A DNA stretch of 64,000 nt from Fusicatenibacter saccharivorans (lineage in GTDB: Bacteria; Bacillota; Clostridia; Lachnospirales; Lachnospiraceae), in contig NZ_JADNOP010000015.1 of NCBI RefSeq assembly GCF_015557635.1, forward strand, positions 36,992 through 100,991. Reading direction: 5' to 3'. Below, piece by piece: positions 1 to 8,149 of the stretch. The position numbers were made by a program, and so were the translations under genes. Under the pieces are notes generated by a model that searched no databases, was not told where the DNA came from, and saw only the letters and a program-made list of their open reading frames with translations. Positions within the stretch are counted from its first letter, which is position 1. The number at the start of each line of letters is the position of its first letter.

Positions 1-442
1 CCTCCCCCTCTTTCTCAAGAGCAAGATACCCGTTTATCTCCTCCTCTGTCATCGCATAAAACTCTACATCTGTGCGGTCACAGAACGATACCACACGCTT
101 TGCGTCCCCCTCTGTTACCGCAATCGTAACTCCAGTATACACCTGATGCACCTTTCCCTGCAACTGCTGCATCATGCTTCTGGCATGTTCTATCCCCTTC
201 GGCTTGCCAAGGATCTCCCCTTCAAAAGCCACAACCGTATCCGCCCCGATCACAACGGCATCCCCTTCGGTAATCTCCGCAACATCCAGACATTTCAGCC
301 GTGAAAGCTCCTCCACAACCTTCTCCGGTTCCGCAGACGTCACAACTTCTTCCGCCCCTGAAGCCTGAACCTTACACCGTATTCCCAACATCTCCATCAA
401 CTCTCTTCTTCTGGGTGACCCCGAAGCCAATATCACTTTCAT
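1..442 (-). CDS. maf: Maf-family nucleotide pyrophosphatase (partial, 3' end outside window)
   Basis: The reverse strand from an ATG at 442 encodes a protein starting MKVILASGSPRRRELMEML, the Maf signature, followed by the family's GADTVV and LGKP segments near residues 69 and 77. Maf/YhdE proteins hydrolyse non-canonical or excess nucleoside triphosphates (dTTP/UTP class) to monophosphates and have been linked to septum formation. About 147 codons are visible of the usual ~190, so only the C-terminus is cut by the window edge. A GGAG ribosome binding site lies just upstream. It follows rnpB in the direction of transcription but is separated from it by a strong terminator. Confidence 0.93.
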   Translation of the reverse strand, partial: MKVILASGSPRRRELMEMLGIRCKVQASGAEEVVTSAEPEKVVEELSRLKCLDVAEITEGDAVVIGADTVVAFEGEILGKPKGIEHARSMMQQLQGKVHQVYTGVTIAVTEGDAKRVVSFCDRTDVEFYAMTEEEINGYLALEKEGE

Positions 443-534
443 CCTGCTGTCTCCTTTATTTTTTCTTTCATGACATGCATTTTTTTCACACCATGCAGCG
501 GTCCGCGGGAATGTGCGGCTTGCGCCAGATGGCC

Positions 535-603
535 GGATAAAATAAGTACGCCGGGAACAAACACAATCCACTCGTGTCCGTTCCCGGCGTACTTATTTTA
601 TCC
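535..603 (-). terminator. Long perfect-stem intrinsic terminator after RNase P RNA
   Basis: Positions 535-558 and 580-603 form a perfect 24-bp inverted repeat with a 21-nt loop. Read on the minus strand it follows the 3' end of rnpB directly and ends in a TTATTTTA tract. The A/T-rich outer stem would let it act in both directions. Confidence 0.8.
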
Positions 604-999
604 AGATGCCTGAATTTCCGTCTTATGCAAAGCAAAACGATAAGCCGGGTTATGTCGTGTGTAATCATCTATCCAATGGAACTGTCGCCAGTCCCCTTAA
701 GCGACCCACCTGAAAACATGACGGGCAGCCATATACGTTTTCTATTCGGTCTTGCTTCGGATGGGGTTTACATGGCTTTCTCTGTTACCAGAGAAACGGT
801 AGTCTCTTACACTGCCTTTCCACCCTTACCAGGAAAAACCTGGCGGTATCTCTCTGTTGCACTATCCCTGGAGTCGCCTCCGCCGGACGTTATCCGGCAT
901 CCTGCCCTGCGAAGCCCGGACTTTCCTCACCTGGCCCCTTTCGGTCCTGCCAGCCGCGATTACATATCTTACTTTGTCAAAAACGGAACATCAGACAGT
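603..999 (-). ncRNA. rnpB: RNase P RNA
   Basis: The minus strand carries the conserved RNase P core: GAGGAAAGTCCGGGC about 60 nt from the 5' end, GATAGTGCAACAGA in the middle, and GACATAACCCGGCTTATCG near the 3' end. A P1 helix can be drawn between the 5' GUCUGA..UUCCG and the 3' CGGAA..UCAGGC. The RNA is the catalytic subunit that matures tRNA 5' ends. The layout resembles the bacterial class A fold. The 5' end agrees with the promoter just upstream; the exact termini are estimated from P1, so allow a few nucleotides at each end. Confidence 0.93.
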
Positions 1000-1004
1000 T
1001 AATA

Positions 1005-1033
1005 ATCATACCACAAACTCTCTTTCTTGTCCA
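1005..1033 (-). promoter_or_regulatory. rnpB promoter
   Basis: On the minus strand TGGACA (1033-1028) and TATGAT (1010-1005) are separated by 17 bp. The start expected about 7 nt beyond the -10 falls on the predicted 5' end of RNase P RNA. Confidence 0.75.
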
Positions 1034-1075
1034 TCCCCAAATCGCAGATCCCACAAAGCCATACAAAACAGCCTT

Positions 1076-2731
1076 TCACACATCAAAGCAGCTTCCCCCC
1101 ACAAACTCCCGCAGAATCGAATTCTTGGGAATATCCTCAATCGGCACCCCGACAAAATAATCCAAAAACTTCAGCAGCCGCTTTGCCTCCTGGTACTCCG
1201 GCTCTCCCTCCTCAATCTGGAACAAAAGCGGCTCCGCATACAGCTTCAGCACCGAAAGCTCATACACCAGCGCTGAATTGAACATCACATCCGCCTTCTC
1301 CTGATTCGGGAAAATATTACGATCTTCCCCGCGGCGCACCGACGGCCACATCGCAATCGTCTCCTTCGCCGACGTCGCCCGTGTCCGGCTGTCACGCACC
1401 ATACGCCGGATCAGCCGGCCATCCGTCGTCGGAATCCGGTTGTGTTCATCCACATTAATCTGCGTCAGCGCACTGATATAAATCCGGAATTTACTTTCCG
1501 AAGGAAGCGACCACGTCAGTTTTTCATTCAGCCCGTGAATCCCCTCCAGCACCAGCACATCAGTCTCCTTCATCTGAATAAAATTCCCCTTGTACTCGCG
1601 CTTGCCCGTCTTAAAATTAAAATACGGCAGTTCCACACGCTCTCCGTTCAAAAGTGCTGTCATATCCCGGTTCAAAAGCTCGATATCCAGTGCTTCCAGG
1701 CATTCAAAATCATAGTCGCCGTTTTCATCCCGCGGCGTATCTACCCGGTTCACATAGTAATTATCAAGGCTGATCGGATGCGGCGTCAGACCATGCGCCG
1801 AAAGCTGGATCGACAGCCGGTTGCAGAACGTCGTCTTTCCGGAGGAAGACGGACCCGCAATCAGCACAAATTTAACCTGCTTTCTTTCCGCAATCTGCTC
1901 CGCAATCTTCGCAATCTTCTGCTCCTGCAGCGCCTCCGCAATCAGCATCATCTGCTGAATATTGCCCTTCGTGATGCGTTCATTTAAGTCGGCAACCGTG
2001 GAAATTCCCATCTGCTCACCCCAGCGCTCCGATTCCCGCTGCACCTGGAACACCTTCGGGGAGAGATTCGCCGCCGGCACCGTCTCCGGCGCCTTTTTCT
2101 CCGGCATCTGCAGCACAAAGCCGTCATCGTATAAATAGAGATCAAAATACTTCAGATAACTCGTATCATACGTCATAAATCCATAATAATAGTCTTCAAA
2201 ATCCCCGAGACTGTACAGATTCACACGGGAGACACGGCGGTAACGGAACAAGCGGTCTTTATCCGTCATGCCATGCAGCCGGAACCGTTCTCTCGCCTCG
2301 TGCGTATCGACACTCCGCTTATAAATCGGCACCGCCTTTTCCACCTGTTCATGCATATACGCTTTTACTTCGTCCAAAAACGCCTGATTCAGCGTGATAT
2401 CGCCGTCCACCGTGTAGAAAAAGCCCGAACCCGCCGAAAAATGCAGCATCACATGGCGGATCTTATCGTAGCCTCCCACATGATACACCGCTTTTACCAG
2501 CAGAAGAGAAAGACTCCTCTGATACGTTTTATGTCCGATCTCATCCTCCGTTGTCACAAATTCCAGTTCACAGTCTTTTTTCAGCTGTTTGTGCAGCTCC
2601 CGCAGCCGTCCGTCCACTTTCACAAGGACAATCGGCGCGTCCATTGTTTTTTCAAAATCCTTTGCAATCTCATAATAAGAGCAATTTTCCGGATATTCGT
2701 ATCCTTTTCCATCAATTGTTACCTGAATCAA
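1076..2731 (-). CDS. TGS-domain nucleoside (uridine-type) kinase
   Basis: A 551-residue protein. The N-terminal ~60 residues (MIQVTIDGKGYEYPEN...) look like a TGS domain, residues ~60-200 resemble the ThrRS second additional domain (HxxxH-type zone), and residues ~290-480 are a phosphoribulokinase/uridine kinase fold with the P-loop GPSSSGKTT at about 293. Such fusions are usually annotated as nucleoside or uridine kinase; the role of the ThrRS-like part is unknown. The start is a TTG at 2731, supported by AAGGAGG eight bases upstream and by the TGS domain beginning at residue 1; no in-frame ATG lies nearby. It sits alone between trmK and rnpB. Confidence 0.85.
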   Translation of the reverse strand: MIQVTIDGKGYEYPENCSYYEIAKDFEKTMDAPIVLVKVDGRLRELHKQLKKDCELEFVTTEDEIGHKTYQRSLSLLLVKAVYHVGGYDKIRHVMLHFSAGSGFFYTVDGDITLNQAFLDEVKAYMHEQVEKAVPIYKRSVDTHEARERFRLHGMTDKDRLFRYRRVSRVNLYSLGDFEDYYYGFMTYDTSYLKYFDLYLYDDGFVLQMPEKKAPETVPAANLSPKVFQVQRESERWGEQMGISTVADLNERITKGNIQQMMLIAEALQEQKIAKIAEQIAERKQVKFVLIAGPSSSGKTTFCNRLSIQLSAHGLTPHPISLDNYYVNRVDTPRDENGDYDFECLEALDIELLNRDMTALLNGERVELPYFNFKTGKREYKGNFIQMKETDVLVLEGIHGLNEKLTWSLPSESKFRIYISALTQINVDEHNRIPTTDGRLIRRMVRDSRTRATSAKETIAMWPSVRRGEDRNIFPNQEKADVMFNSALVYELSVLKLYAEPLLFQIEEGEPEYQEAKRLLKFLDYFVGVPIEDIPKNSILREFVGGSCFDV

Positions 2732-2848
2732 TTGTAATTCCTCCTTCTTGCAAAACTTTCTGAAAATTCAGAAGTGACAGAAAAGGCGCGCCCGAAAATT
2801 ACAACTGCTGAAATTTTCAGACACGCCCCTCTTGTGCAAACGCTGTCG

Positions 2849-3547
2849 TTACATCGTATGGAAACGCGCAAGCGCAGATTCCAGTACTGCCTCTTTTTCT
2901 TTTAATTCCCAAAGGCGCTGTGCTGCCTTTTCACTGGAGTGATCCGAAAGCTGGCGGATCAGCGTCTGGTTCTGCTCCTGCTGTTTCAGAAGGTATTCCC
3001 TCAGCACCGGATTTTCCTTTTCCAGAAGGCGCGGTCCATAGAAAAGCTCCTCCGCCTTCAGATTCTCCTTTTCCCCTGGCACTGCCCGCAGAATCGGATA
3101 ATATTTTCCATCCTCCTCTACAAAATTCTCCTGTGCAAGGAAAAATCCGTGTTCCAGAAGCCATGCACGCACGCGGTCGATATCCGACTGCGGCTCCAGG
3201 ATCAGCTCCCGAAAACCGGACAGCAGCGGCTCACCTTCGCTTAAAATTCTTATGGTAAGCCCGCCGCCCATGCCCGCGATGAGAAGAGAATCACCCTCTC
3301 CCGCACGCAGGGCATGGAGTCCGTCGGAAAGTCTTGTTTCTATGTAGTCCCCCATCTGGTACTGCGCAATATGCTCCCTGGCCCGCTCCAGCGGTCCGCG
3401 GTTCACATCCATGGCGATTGCGGAGGAAATCTTCTTCTGTTCCAGCAGCGCAATCGGCACATAGCCGTGATCTGTTCCCACATCGACCAGGCAGCCGCCC
3501 GAGGTGACAAACTCCGCTACCGCGGAAAGTCTTTTTGATAACTGCAT
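2849..3547 (-). CDS. trmK: tRNA (adenine-22-N1)-methyltransferase
   Basis: A 232-residue class I SAM-dependent methyltransferase. It has the TrmK N-terminus (LSKRLSAVAEFV), the SAM motif VDVGTDHGYVPIALL near residues 21-35, and the family segments IAGMGGG and LEPQSD near 90-120. The B. subtilis homologue methylates A22 in the D-loop of tRNAs. It lies directly downstream of rpoD, as in many Firmicutes (yqfN position), 29 bp after the rpoD stop, so it is probably part of the dgt-dnaG-rpoD operon. Confidence 0.9.
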   Translation of the reverse strand: MQLSKRLSAVAEFVTSGGCLVDVGTDHGYVPIALLEQKKISSAIAMDVNRGPLERAREHIAQYQMGDYIETRLSDGLHALRAGEGDSLLIAGMGGGLTIRILSEGEPLLSGFRELILEPQSDIDRVRAWLLEHGFFLAQENFVEEDGKYYPILRAVPGEKENLKAEELFYGPRLLEKENPVLREYLLKQQEQNQTLIRQLSDHSSEKAAQRLWELKEKEAVLESALARFHTM

Positions 3548-3576
3548 TTTCCTGTCGTCCTTTTCTTCCTCGCAGA

Positions 3577-4719
3577 TTAGTCCAGGTAATCTTTCAGCTT
3601 TCTGGAACGGCTCGGATGGCGCAGTTTACGGAGCGCTTTCGCCTCGATCTGACGGATACGCTCTCTTGTAACATTAAACTCTTTACCAACCTCTTCGAGG
3701 GTTCTCGCACGGCCATCATCAAGTCCGAAACGGAGACGCAGAACCTTCTGCTCACGGTCGGTCAGTGTGCTTAAGACATCCTCCAGCTGCTCTTTCAGCA
3801 TCGTGAATGCTGCCGCATCTGCCGGTACCGGCACATTGTCATCCTGGATGAAGTCACCGAGGTGGCTGTCCTCCTCCTCGCCGATCGGGGTCTCAAGAGA
3901 AACCGGCTCCTGGGAAATTTTCAGGATCTCGCGGACACGCTCCACAGACATATGCATCTCCTCTGCGATCTCTTCCGGCGTAGGTTCGCGGCCTAACTCC
4001 TGCAGTAACTGACGGGAAACGCGGATCAGCTTGTTGATCGTTTCTACCATATGAACCGGAATACGGATTGTTCTCGCCTGATCTGCAATCGCTCTTGTGA
4101 TCGCCTGGCGGATCCACCACGTTGCATACGTAGAGAATTTGTATCCTTTGCGGTAGTCGAATTTTTCCACCGCTTTAATAAGACCTAAGTTACCTTCCTG
4201 AATCAGATCCAGAAACAGCATACCACGGCCTACGTAACGTTTTGCAATCGAAACAACAAGACGAAGGTTTGCCTCTGCCAGACGTTTTTTTGCTTCCTCA
4301 TCTCCCTCTTCCATTCTCTGTGCCAGCTTAATCTCTTCCTCTGCAGAAAGAAGCGGCACTTTACCGATCTCTTTTAAGTACATGCGGACCGGATCCTCAA
4401 TGCTGACGCCTTCCGGAACGGAAAGGTCGATGTTCTCCATATCGATCTCTTCTTCTTCAGAAAGATCGATGTCATCGTCGTCCAGAAGGAGAAGATCACG
4501 GTCTGCCGCATTTGGATCCTCGGTCATGTCTGAGAGACGCAGTACGTCGATGCCGCTTGCCTCCAGGTATTCAAATACCTTCTCCATCTGCTCCGCGTCC
4601 AGCGGCATATCGCGGAAAAAGTCGTTGATTTCCTGATATTCCAGGACGCTCTTTTTCTTTTTGCCGTATGCTACCAGCTCTTTTAATTTTTCCATAAATT
4701 TTGCTTTATCGAACTCCAT
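3577..4719 (-). CDS. rpoD: RNA polymerase primary sigma factor
   Basis: A 380-residue group 1 sigma-70 factor. A short region 1.1 at the N-terminus is followed by an acidic stretch, region 1.2 ([16 protein letters not shown]), region 2 with [19 protein letters not shown] and [13 protein letters not shown], region 3, and region 4.2 with [25 protein letters not shown] at the C-terminus. I chose the ATG at 4719 ([11 protein letters not shown]) because GGAAGG precedes it; a longer frame begins at a GTG at 4779 without a good ribosome binding site. It follows dnaG by ~100 bp and precedes trmK, the classical Firmicutes macromolecular-synthesis order. Confidence 0.95.
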   Translation of the reverse strand: MEFDKAKFMEKLKELVAYGKKKKSVLEYQEINDFFRDMPLDAEQMEKVFEYLEASGIDVLRLSDMTEDPNAADRDLLLLDDDDIDLSEEEEIDMENIDLSVPEGVSIEDPVRMYLKEIGKVPLLSAEEEIKLAQRMEEGDEEAKKRLAEANLRLVVSIAKRYVGRGMLFLDLIQEGNLGLIKAVEKFDYRKGYKFSTYATWWIRQAITRAIADQARTIRIPVHMVETINKLIRVSRQLLQELGREPTPEEIAEEMHMSVERVREILKISQEPVSLETPIGEEEDSHLGDFIQDDNVPVPADAAAFTMLKEQLEDVLSTLTDREQKVLRLRFGLDDGRARTLEEVGKEFNVTRERIRQIEAKALRKLRHPSRSRKLKDYLD

Positions 4720-4824
4720 TGACTGTCCATCCTTCCATAGCTTGTATATATTCTGTCCCTGCCCTGCGAAATTAAACACACAGAACAGAAGATTCCAGGG
4801 TTTTTCTTGGGTATCCAGTTTTGC

Positions 4825-6603
4825 TTAAAAAGTGAATTCCGGAAGCTCCCCTGCTTTCCACCGCTCCAGGCTTTTTTTACCTGCCATCAATTTCTGCAGC
4901 GCCGCCATATCGGTCACATTCATATGCGCCGACTGATATGCAATACTGTTCTCTTTCATATTGCAGATCACATCGTGCAGCGCGCGCCGTTTTTCCTCCT
5001 CTGTCTCCAGCGGGATTCTGGCATTAAAAAGGCCTGCAACTTCTTTCTGCTCCTCGGAATCAACAAACTGATTCAAAAGCTTTGCCGGATTCACCCCGCC
5101 CTCGTGATACTGCAGCACAATCATCTCTGCAATCTGGTGGTAAAGAGGTGTGGTAAAATCCTCCGGCGTAATATATTTTTCCAGTTTTCCAATGAGCGCC
5201 GGATAAGAGGTCATCCATGTCAGCATCAGCTTCTGTGCTTTTTCGACACCGCCCTCTTTCTCTTTTTTGTTTGCGGCTGTATTCCGCGGCTTGACACGCT
5301 CCGTCCTTCCGGCTCCTGATAGTGCCATCTGACCGACCTGCTTTCGCAGTACTTCGACGGCAATCCCGTATTTTCCTGCCACTGCCTCAAGATAACTGTT
5401 CCGCTCGATCTCATCCTCGATTGCAACGAGACGACGCACCGCCTCATGCAGGAAATCGGATTTGCCCTGCGGGTCGGCAAGGTCGAAATCGCGTTCCTTC
5501 ATGCGGATCTCATACAAAACGCTGTTCTCCGCCTCTTCCAGACGTTTTTCGAACGCTTCGCAGCCCTCGTGCTGGATAAACTCATCCGGGTCCTTATACG
5601 GTCTCAAATTGACGACACGCGTTGTAAGACCAACCCCTTTGAGCATCGGAATCGCACGAAGCGCCGCTTTGACGCCTGCCTCATCGCTGTCATAGATCAC
5701 AAGAACCTCGTCGGTATACCGTTTCATCAGCCCCGCCTGCAGCGATGTGAGTGCTGTTCCAAGAGAAGCTACCGCGTTATTGAATCCTGCCTGGTGCATG
5801 GAGATGACGTCCATATAGCCCTCGCAGATAATCAGATTTTTTCTCCGTGAAGAGCGCGCCAGATGCAGCCCGTAGAGATTGCGGCTCTTATCGAAAATCT
5901 TTGTCTCCGGCGAGTTCAGGTATTTCGGCTTTCCATCCCCCATCACACGGCCTCCGAAGCCGATGACACGGCTGTTGGCATCCATGATCGGGTAAATGAC
6001 ACGGTTCCAGAACTTGTCCTGCATGCCATGCACCTCGTCCGCCAGAAAAAGGCCCGACTGACGCAGGATTTCATCGTCATACCCTTTTTCTTTTAAGAAA
6101 CGGTACAGCAGGCTTCCATACTTATCTGAATAGCCAAGGCCGAATTTTCGAATCGTATCATCCGAAAGGCCGCGCCCCTTCAGGTAATCGTAGCCCTGCT
6201 TTCCGCGCTCGGTGTGGAGCTGGTAATAATAGAATTTCGCCGCCTGCTTATTGATCTCCAGCAGCGTATTCTTTAAATCGGCCTGCTCCTTTGCTTCTTT
6301 CGAATACTCCATCTGCGGAAGCTCCACCCCGGCCCGGTCCGCCAGAAATTTCAAAGCTTCCACAAACGTAAAGTTTTCATATTCCATCAAAAACGTAAAG
6401 ACATTTCCTCCGGCTCCGCATCCGAAGCAGTAATACATCTGCTTTCCTGGGCTGACGGAAAAGGAAGGGGACTTCTCATTGTGGAACGGGCAGAGCCCGA
6501 AGTAAGAGCTTCCTCTTCTTGTCAGCTTTACGTAGCCGGATATCACATCTACGATGTCATTTTTCATACGAATCTCTTCCACTAAATCATCGGAATATCG
6601 CAT
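4825..6603 (-). CDS. dnaG: DNA primase
   Basis: A 592-residue primase that synthesises RNA primers for replication. The CHC2 zinc finger is visible as C38, H41, C59, C62 (CPFH...CFGC), followed by the catalytic core with YLKGRGL, the TOPRIM region around residue 258 (LIICEGYMDVISMHQAGF) and IYDSDEAG at ~304. The C-terminal ~150 residues are the less conserved helicase-binding part. It starts at an ATG 16 bp downstream of the dgt stop, so both are likely on one transcript with rpoD. Confidence 0.96.
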   Translation of the reverse strand: MRYSDDLVEEIRMKNDIVDVISGYVKLTRRGSSYFGLCPFHNEKSPSFSVSPGKQMYYCFGCGAGGNVFTFLMEYENFTFVEALKFLADRAGVELPQMEYSKEAKEQADLKNTLLEINKQAAKFYYYQLHTERGKQGYDYLKGRGLSDDTIRKFGLGYSDKYGSLLYRFLKEKGYDDEILRQSGLFLADEVHGMQDKFWNRVIYPIMDANSRVIGFGGRVMGDGKPKYLNSPETKIFDKSRNLYGLHLARSSRRKNLIICEGYMDVISMHQAGFNNAVASLGTALTSLQAGLMKRYTDEVLVIYDSDEAGVKAALRAIPMLKGVGLTTRVVNLRPYKDPDEFIQHEGCEAFEKRLEEAENSVLYEIRMKERDFDLADPQGKSDFLHEAVRRLVAIEDEIERNSYLEAVAGKYGIAVEVLRKQVGQMALSGAGRTERVKPRNTAANKKEKEGGVEKAQKLMLTWMTSYPALIGKLEKYITPEDFTTPLYHQIAEMIVLQYHEGGVNPAKLLNQFVDSEEQKEVAGLFNARIPLETEEEKRRALHDVICNMKENSIAYQSAHMNVTDMAALQKLMAGKKSLERWKAGELPEFTF

Positions 6604-6619
6604 TTTTTCCTCCCTGTAT

Positions 6620-7627
6620 CTAATAAACCGCCCAGGCTTTCGGCACGAACAGCTCCTCGTATTTGTGCATGGAATACTGATCGGTCATACCGGCAATATA
6701 ATCGCATACTACCTGTGTCTTGTCCTCGCCGCACCCGATCAGATTCCGGTACTCGCGGGACATCTGTTCCGGGTGCTCCTGGTAGTAGGTGTAGAGGGAA
6801 ATCAGCATCTTCTTTGCCTTCTCCTCCTCTTTTTTCGCCTCCGGGTTGCGGTAGACGTTCGCGAACATCAACTCCCGCAGCAGGCGCATTCCCTCGGCAA
6901 TCTCCGCCGACTGGCGCACATACTCCGTTCCGCGGCTCTGCTCCACAATATCGTGGATCAGCGTATTGAGCCGCTCGCGGCACGTATCGCCAAGAACAAC
7001 GCGGATCGTAATCGGGATGTCATCCTCGCTTAAGATGCCGGCGCGGATGGCATCGTCCATATCGTGGTGGATGTAGGCGATCTTGTCGCAGAGACGCACA
7101 ACCTGTCCCTCCAGGGTCGACGGCTTTCCCGCCGTGCGGTGGTTCAGAATTCCATCCCGCACTTCCCAGGTCAGGTTCAGGCCCTGTCCTTCCTTTTCTA
7201 GAACCTCCACGACACGGACGCTCTGTTCCGCGTGGCGGAAGCCCCCGGGATGCACCGCATTGAGCGCCGCTTCCCCGGAATGGCCAAACGGCGTGTGTCC
7301 GAGATCGTGGCCGAGCGCAATGGCTTCGGTCAGATCCTCATTCAGATTCAGCGCCCGCGCAATCGTGCGGGCAATCTGGGACACCTCGAGTGTGTGCGTC
7401 AGGCGGGTCCGGTAATGATCGCCCTGCGCAGCGAGAAACACCTGTGTTTTGTCTTTCATCCTGCGAAAGGCTTTGGAATGGAGAATCCGGTCCCGGTCTC
7501 TCTGGTAGACGGTGCGGATGTCACACTCCGGTTCATATCGGTCCCTTCCTCTGGAATTCCGGCTGTGCGCCGCATAAGGACTCAGCTCCTGAAATTCCCG
7601 TTCTTCAAACGATTCTCTCAAGTTCAA
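6620..7627 (-). CDS. dgt: dGTP triphosphohydrolase-like HD-domain protein
   Basis: A 335-residue deoxyguanosinetriphosphate triphosphohydrolase family protein, predicted to hydrolyse dNTPs to deoxynucleoside and triphosphate. The metal-binding HD motif is seen as H78 (LTHTLEVSQ), H107-D108 (ALGHDLGH) and a further D at ~187 (HHDMDDAIRAGIL). The start is a TTG at 7627 preceded by GAGGTGG; alignment with the usual N-terminus (RESFEERE...LSPYAA) supports it. A short open frame with a perfect Shine-Dalgarno overlaps this start. First gene of the dgt-dnaG-rpoD-trmK run. Confidence 0.9.
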   Translation of the reverse strand: MNLRESFEEREFQELSPYAAHSRNSRGRDRYEPECDIRTVYQRDRDRILHSKAFRRMKDKTQVFLAAQGDHYRTRLTHTLEVSQIARTIARALNLNEDLTEAIALGHDLGHTPFGHSGEAALNAVHPGGFRHAEQSVRVVEVLEKEGQGLNLTWEVRDGILNHRTAGKPSTLEGQVVRLCDKIAYIHHDMDDAIRAGILSEDDIPITIRVVLGDTCRERLNTLIHDIVEQSRGTEYVRQSAEIAEGMRLLRELMFANVYRNPEAKKEEEKAKKMLISLYTYYQEHPEQMSREYRNLIGCGEDKTQVVCDYIAGMTDQYSMHKYEELFVPKAWAVY

Positions 7628-7676
7628 ACGAAGACCACCTCTTTCCCGGTAATATGCCTGTAACAGTTCTTTTCAT
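7605..7676 (-). CDS. Possible 23-residue leader peptide overlapping the dgt start
   Basis: An ATG at 7676 is preceded by AGGAGG at ideal spacing and opens a 23-codon frame (MKRTVTGILPGKRWSSF...) ending in TGA at 7605, inside the first codons of dgt in another frame. The good ribosome binding site and the weak TTG start of dgt suggest translational coupling, but nothing else shows that the peptide is made or has a role. Confidence 0.35.
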   Translation of the reverse strand: MKRTVTGILPGKRWSSFELERIV

Positions 7677-7760
7677 TGTCCTCCTATTTCCTATATTCGG
7701 TGCCCGATTCCGATTTCCTTTTTTATTTTTCAAATTTTTCAAATTTTTTCAAAAAAAGTG

Positions 7761-7789
7761 TTGACGGCTTACAACTCTGGTGCTATAAT
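7761..7789 (+). promoter_or_regulatory. Promoter of the tRNA-Leu pair
   Basis: TTGACG at 7761-7766 and TATAAT at 7784-7789 are separated by exactly 17 bp, about 40 bp before the first tRNA. It is one of the best promoter matches in the window, as expected for stable RNA. Confidence 0.9.
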
Positions 7790-7830
7790 ACATCTTGTCG
7801 TCAGCGAGATGACAAAAACTTAAAGAACAT

Positions 7831-7915
7831 GCGGAAGTGCTGGAATTGGCAGACAGGCCAGACTAAGGATCTGGTGGTCATTGCGATCGTGTGGGTTCAA
7901 GTCCCATCTTCCGCA
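7831..7915 (+). tRNA. tRNA-Leu (anticodon AAG), copy 1
   Basis: An 85-nt class II tRNA. The acceptor stem is GCGGAAG/CTTCCGC with discriminator A at 7915, the D-arm has GGAATTGGCAGAC, there is a long variable arm, and the T-arm has GGTTCAAGTCC. The anticodon stem CCAGA/TCTGG encloses the loop CTAAGGA, so positions 34-36 read AAG (leucine CUN codons). A34 would need deamination to inosine by TadA for wide reading. CCA is not encoded. Confidence 0.95.
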
Positions 7916-7940
7916 TGAAATTTAAAAAACTACATAACAT

Positions 7941-8025
7941 GCGGAAGTGCTGGAATTGGCAGACAGGCCAGACTAAGGATCTGGTGGTCATTGCGATCGT
8001 GTGGGTTCAAGTCCCATCTTCCGCA
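7941..8025 (+). tRNA. tRNA-Leu (anticodon AAG), copy 2
   Basis: Identical in sequence to the copy at 7831-7915, starting 110 bp later and separated from it by 25 bp of A+T-rich spacer. It has the same AAG anticodon, the same long variable arm and no encoded CCA. It is co-transcribed with copy 1 from the promoter at 7761-7789 and followed by a terminator at 8031. Confidence 0.95.
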
Positions 8026-8030
8026 GAACG

Positions 8031-8058
8031 AAAACCCTTGTGCATGCAAGGGTTTTTT
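8031..8058 (+). terminator. Terminator of the tRNA-Leu operon
   Basis: AAAACCCTTG and CAAGGGTTTT pair around a short loop (TGCATG region), followed by TTTTTT. It begins 6 bp after the second tRNA. Confidence 0.9.
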
Positions 8059-8065
8059 CCTGCTC

Positions 8066-8109
8066 AAAAAAATCAGAGGAAATTCCTTTCCGGATCCCTC
8101 TGATTTTTT
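8066..8109 (-). terminator. Terminator downstream of threonine ammonia-lyase
   Basis: A 13-bp stem formed by AAAAAATCAGAGG (8066) and CCTCTGATTTTTT (ending 8109). It lies between the convergent tRNA operon and the lyase gene and, being symmetric with T-runs on both sides, can serve either strand. Confidence 0.85.
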
Positions 8110-8149
8110 ATTTTTCTTTTTTTCAGAATTTTCTCTGCAATTTCTGTTT

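Noticed and set aside
2757..2830. Repeated TCTGAAAATTCAG / CTGAAATTTTCAGA motifs between trmK and the nucleoside kinase as a terminator
   Set aside because: The arms are imperfect and A/T-rich, with no T-run in the right place; I could not decide on a real structure.
7676..8103. Plus-strand reading frames through the tRNA genes, giving repeated peptide blocks
   Set aside because: The repetition is just the two identical tRNA-Leu genes read in several frames.
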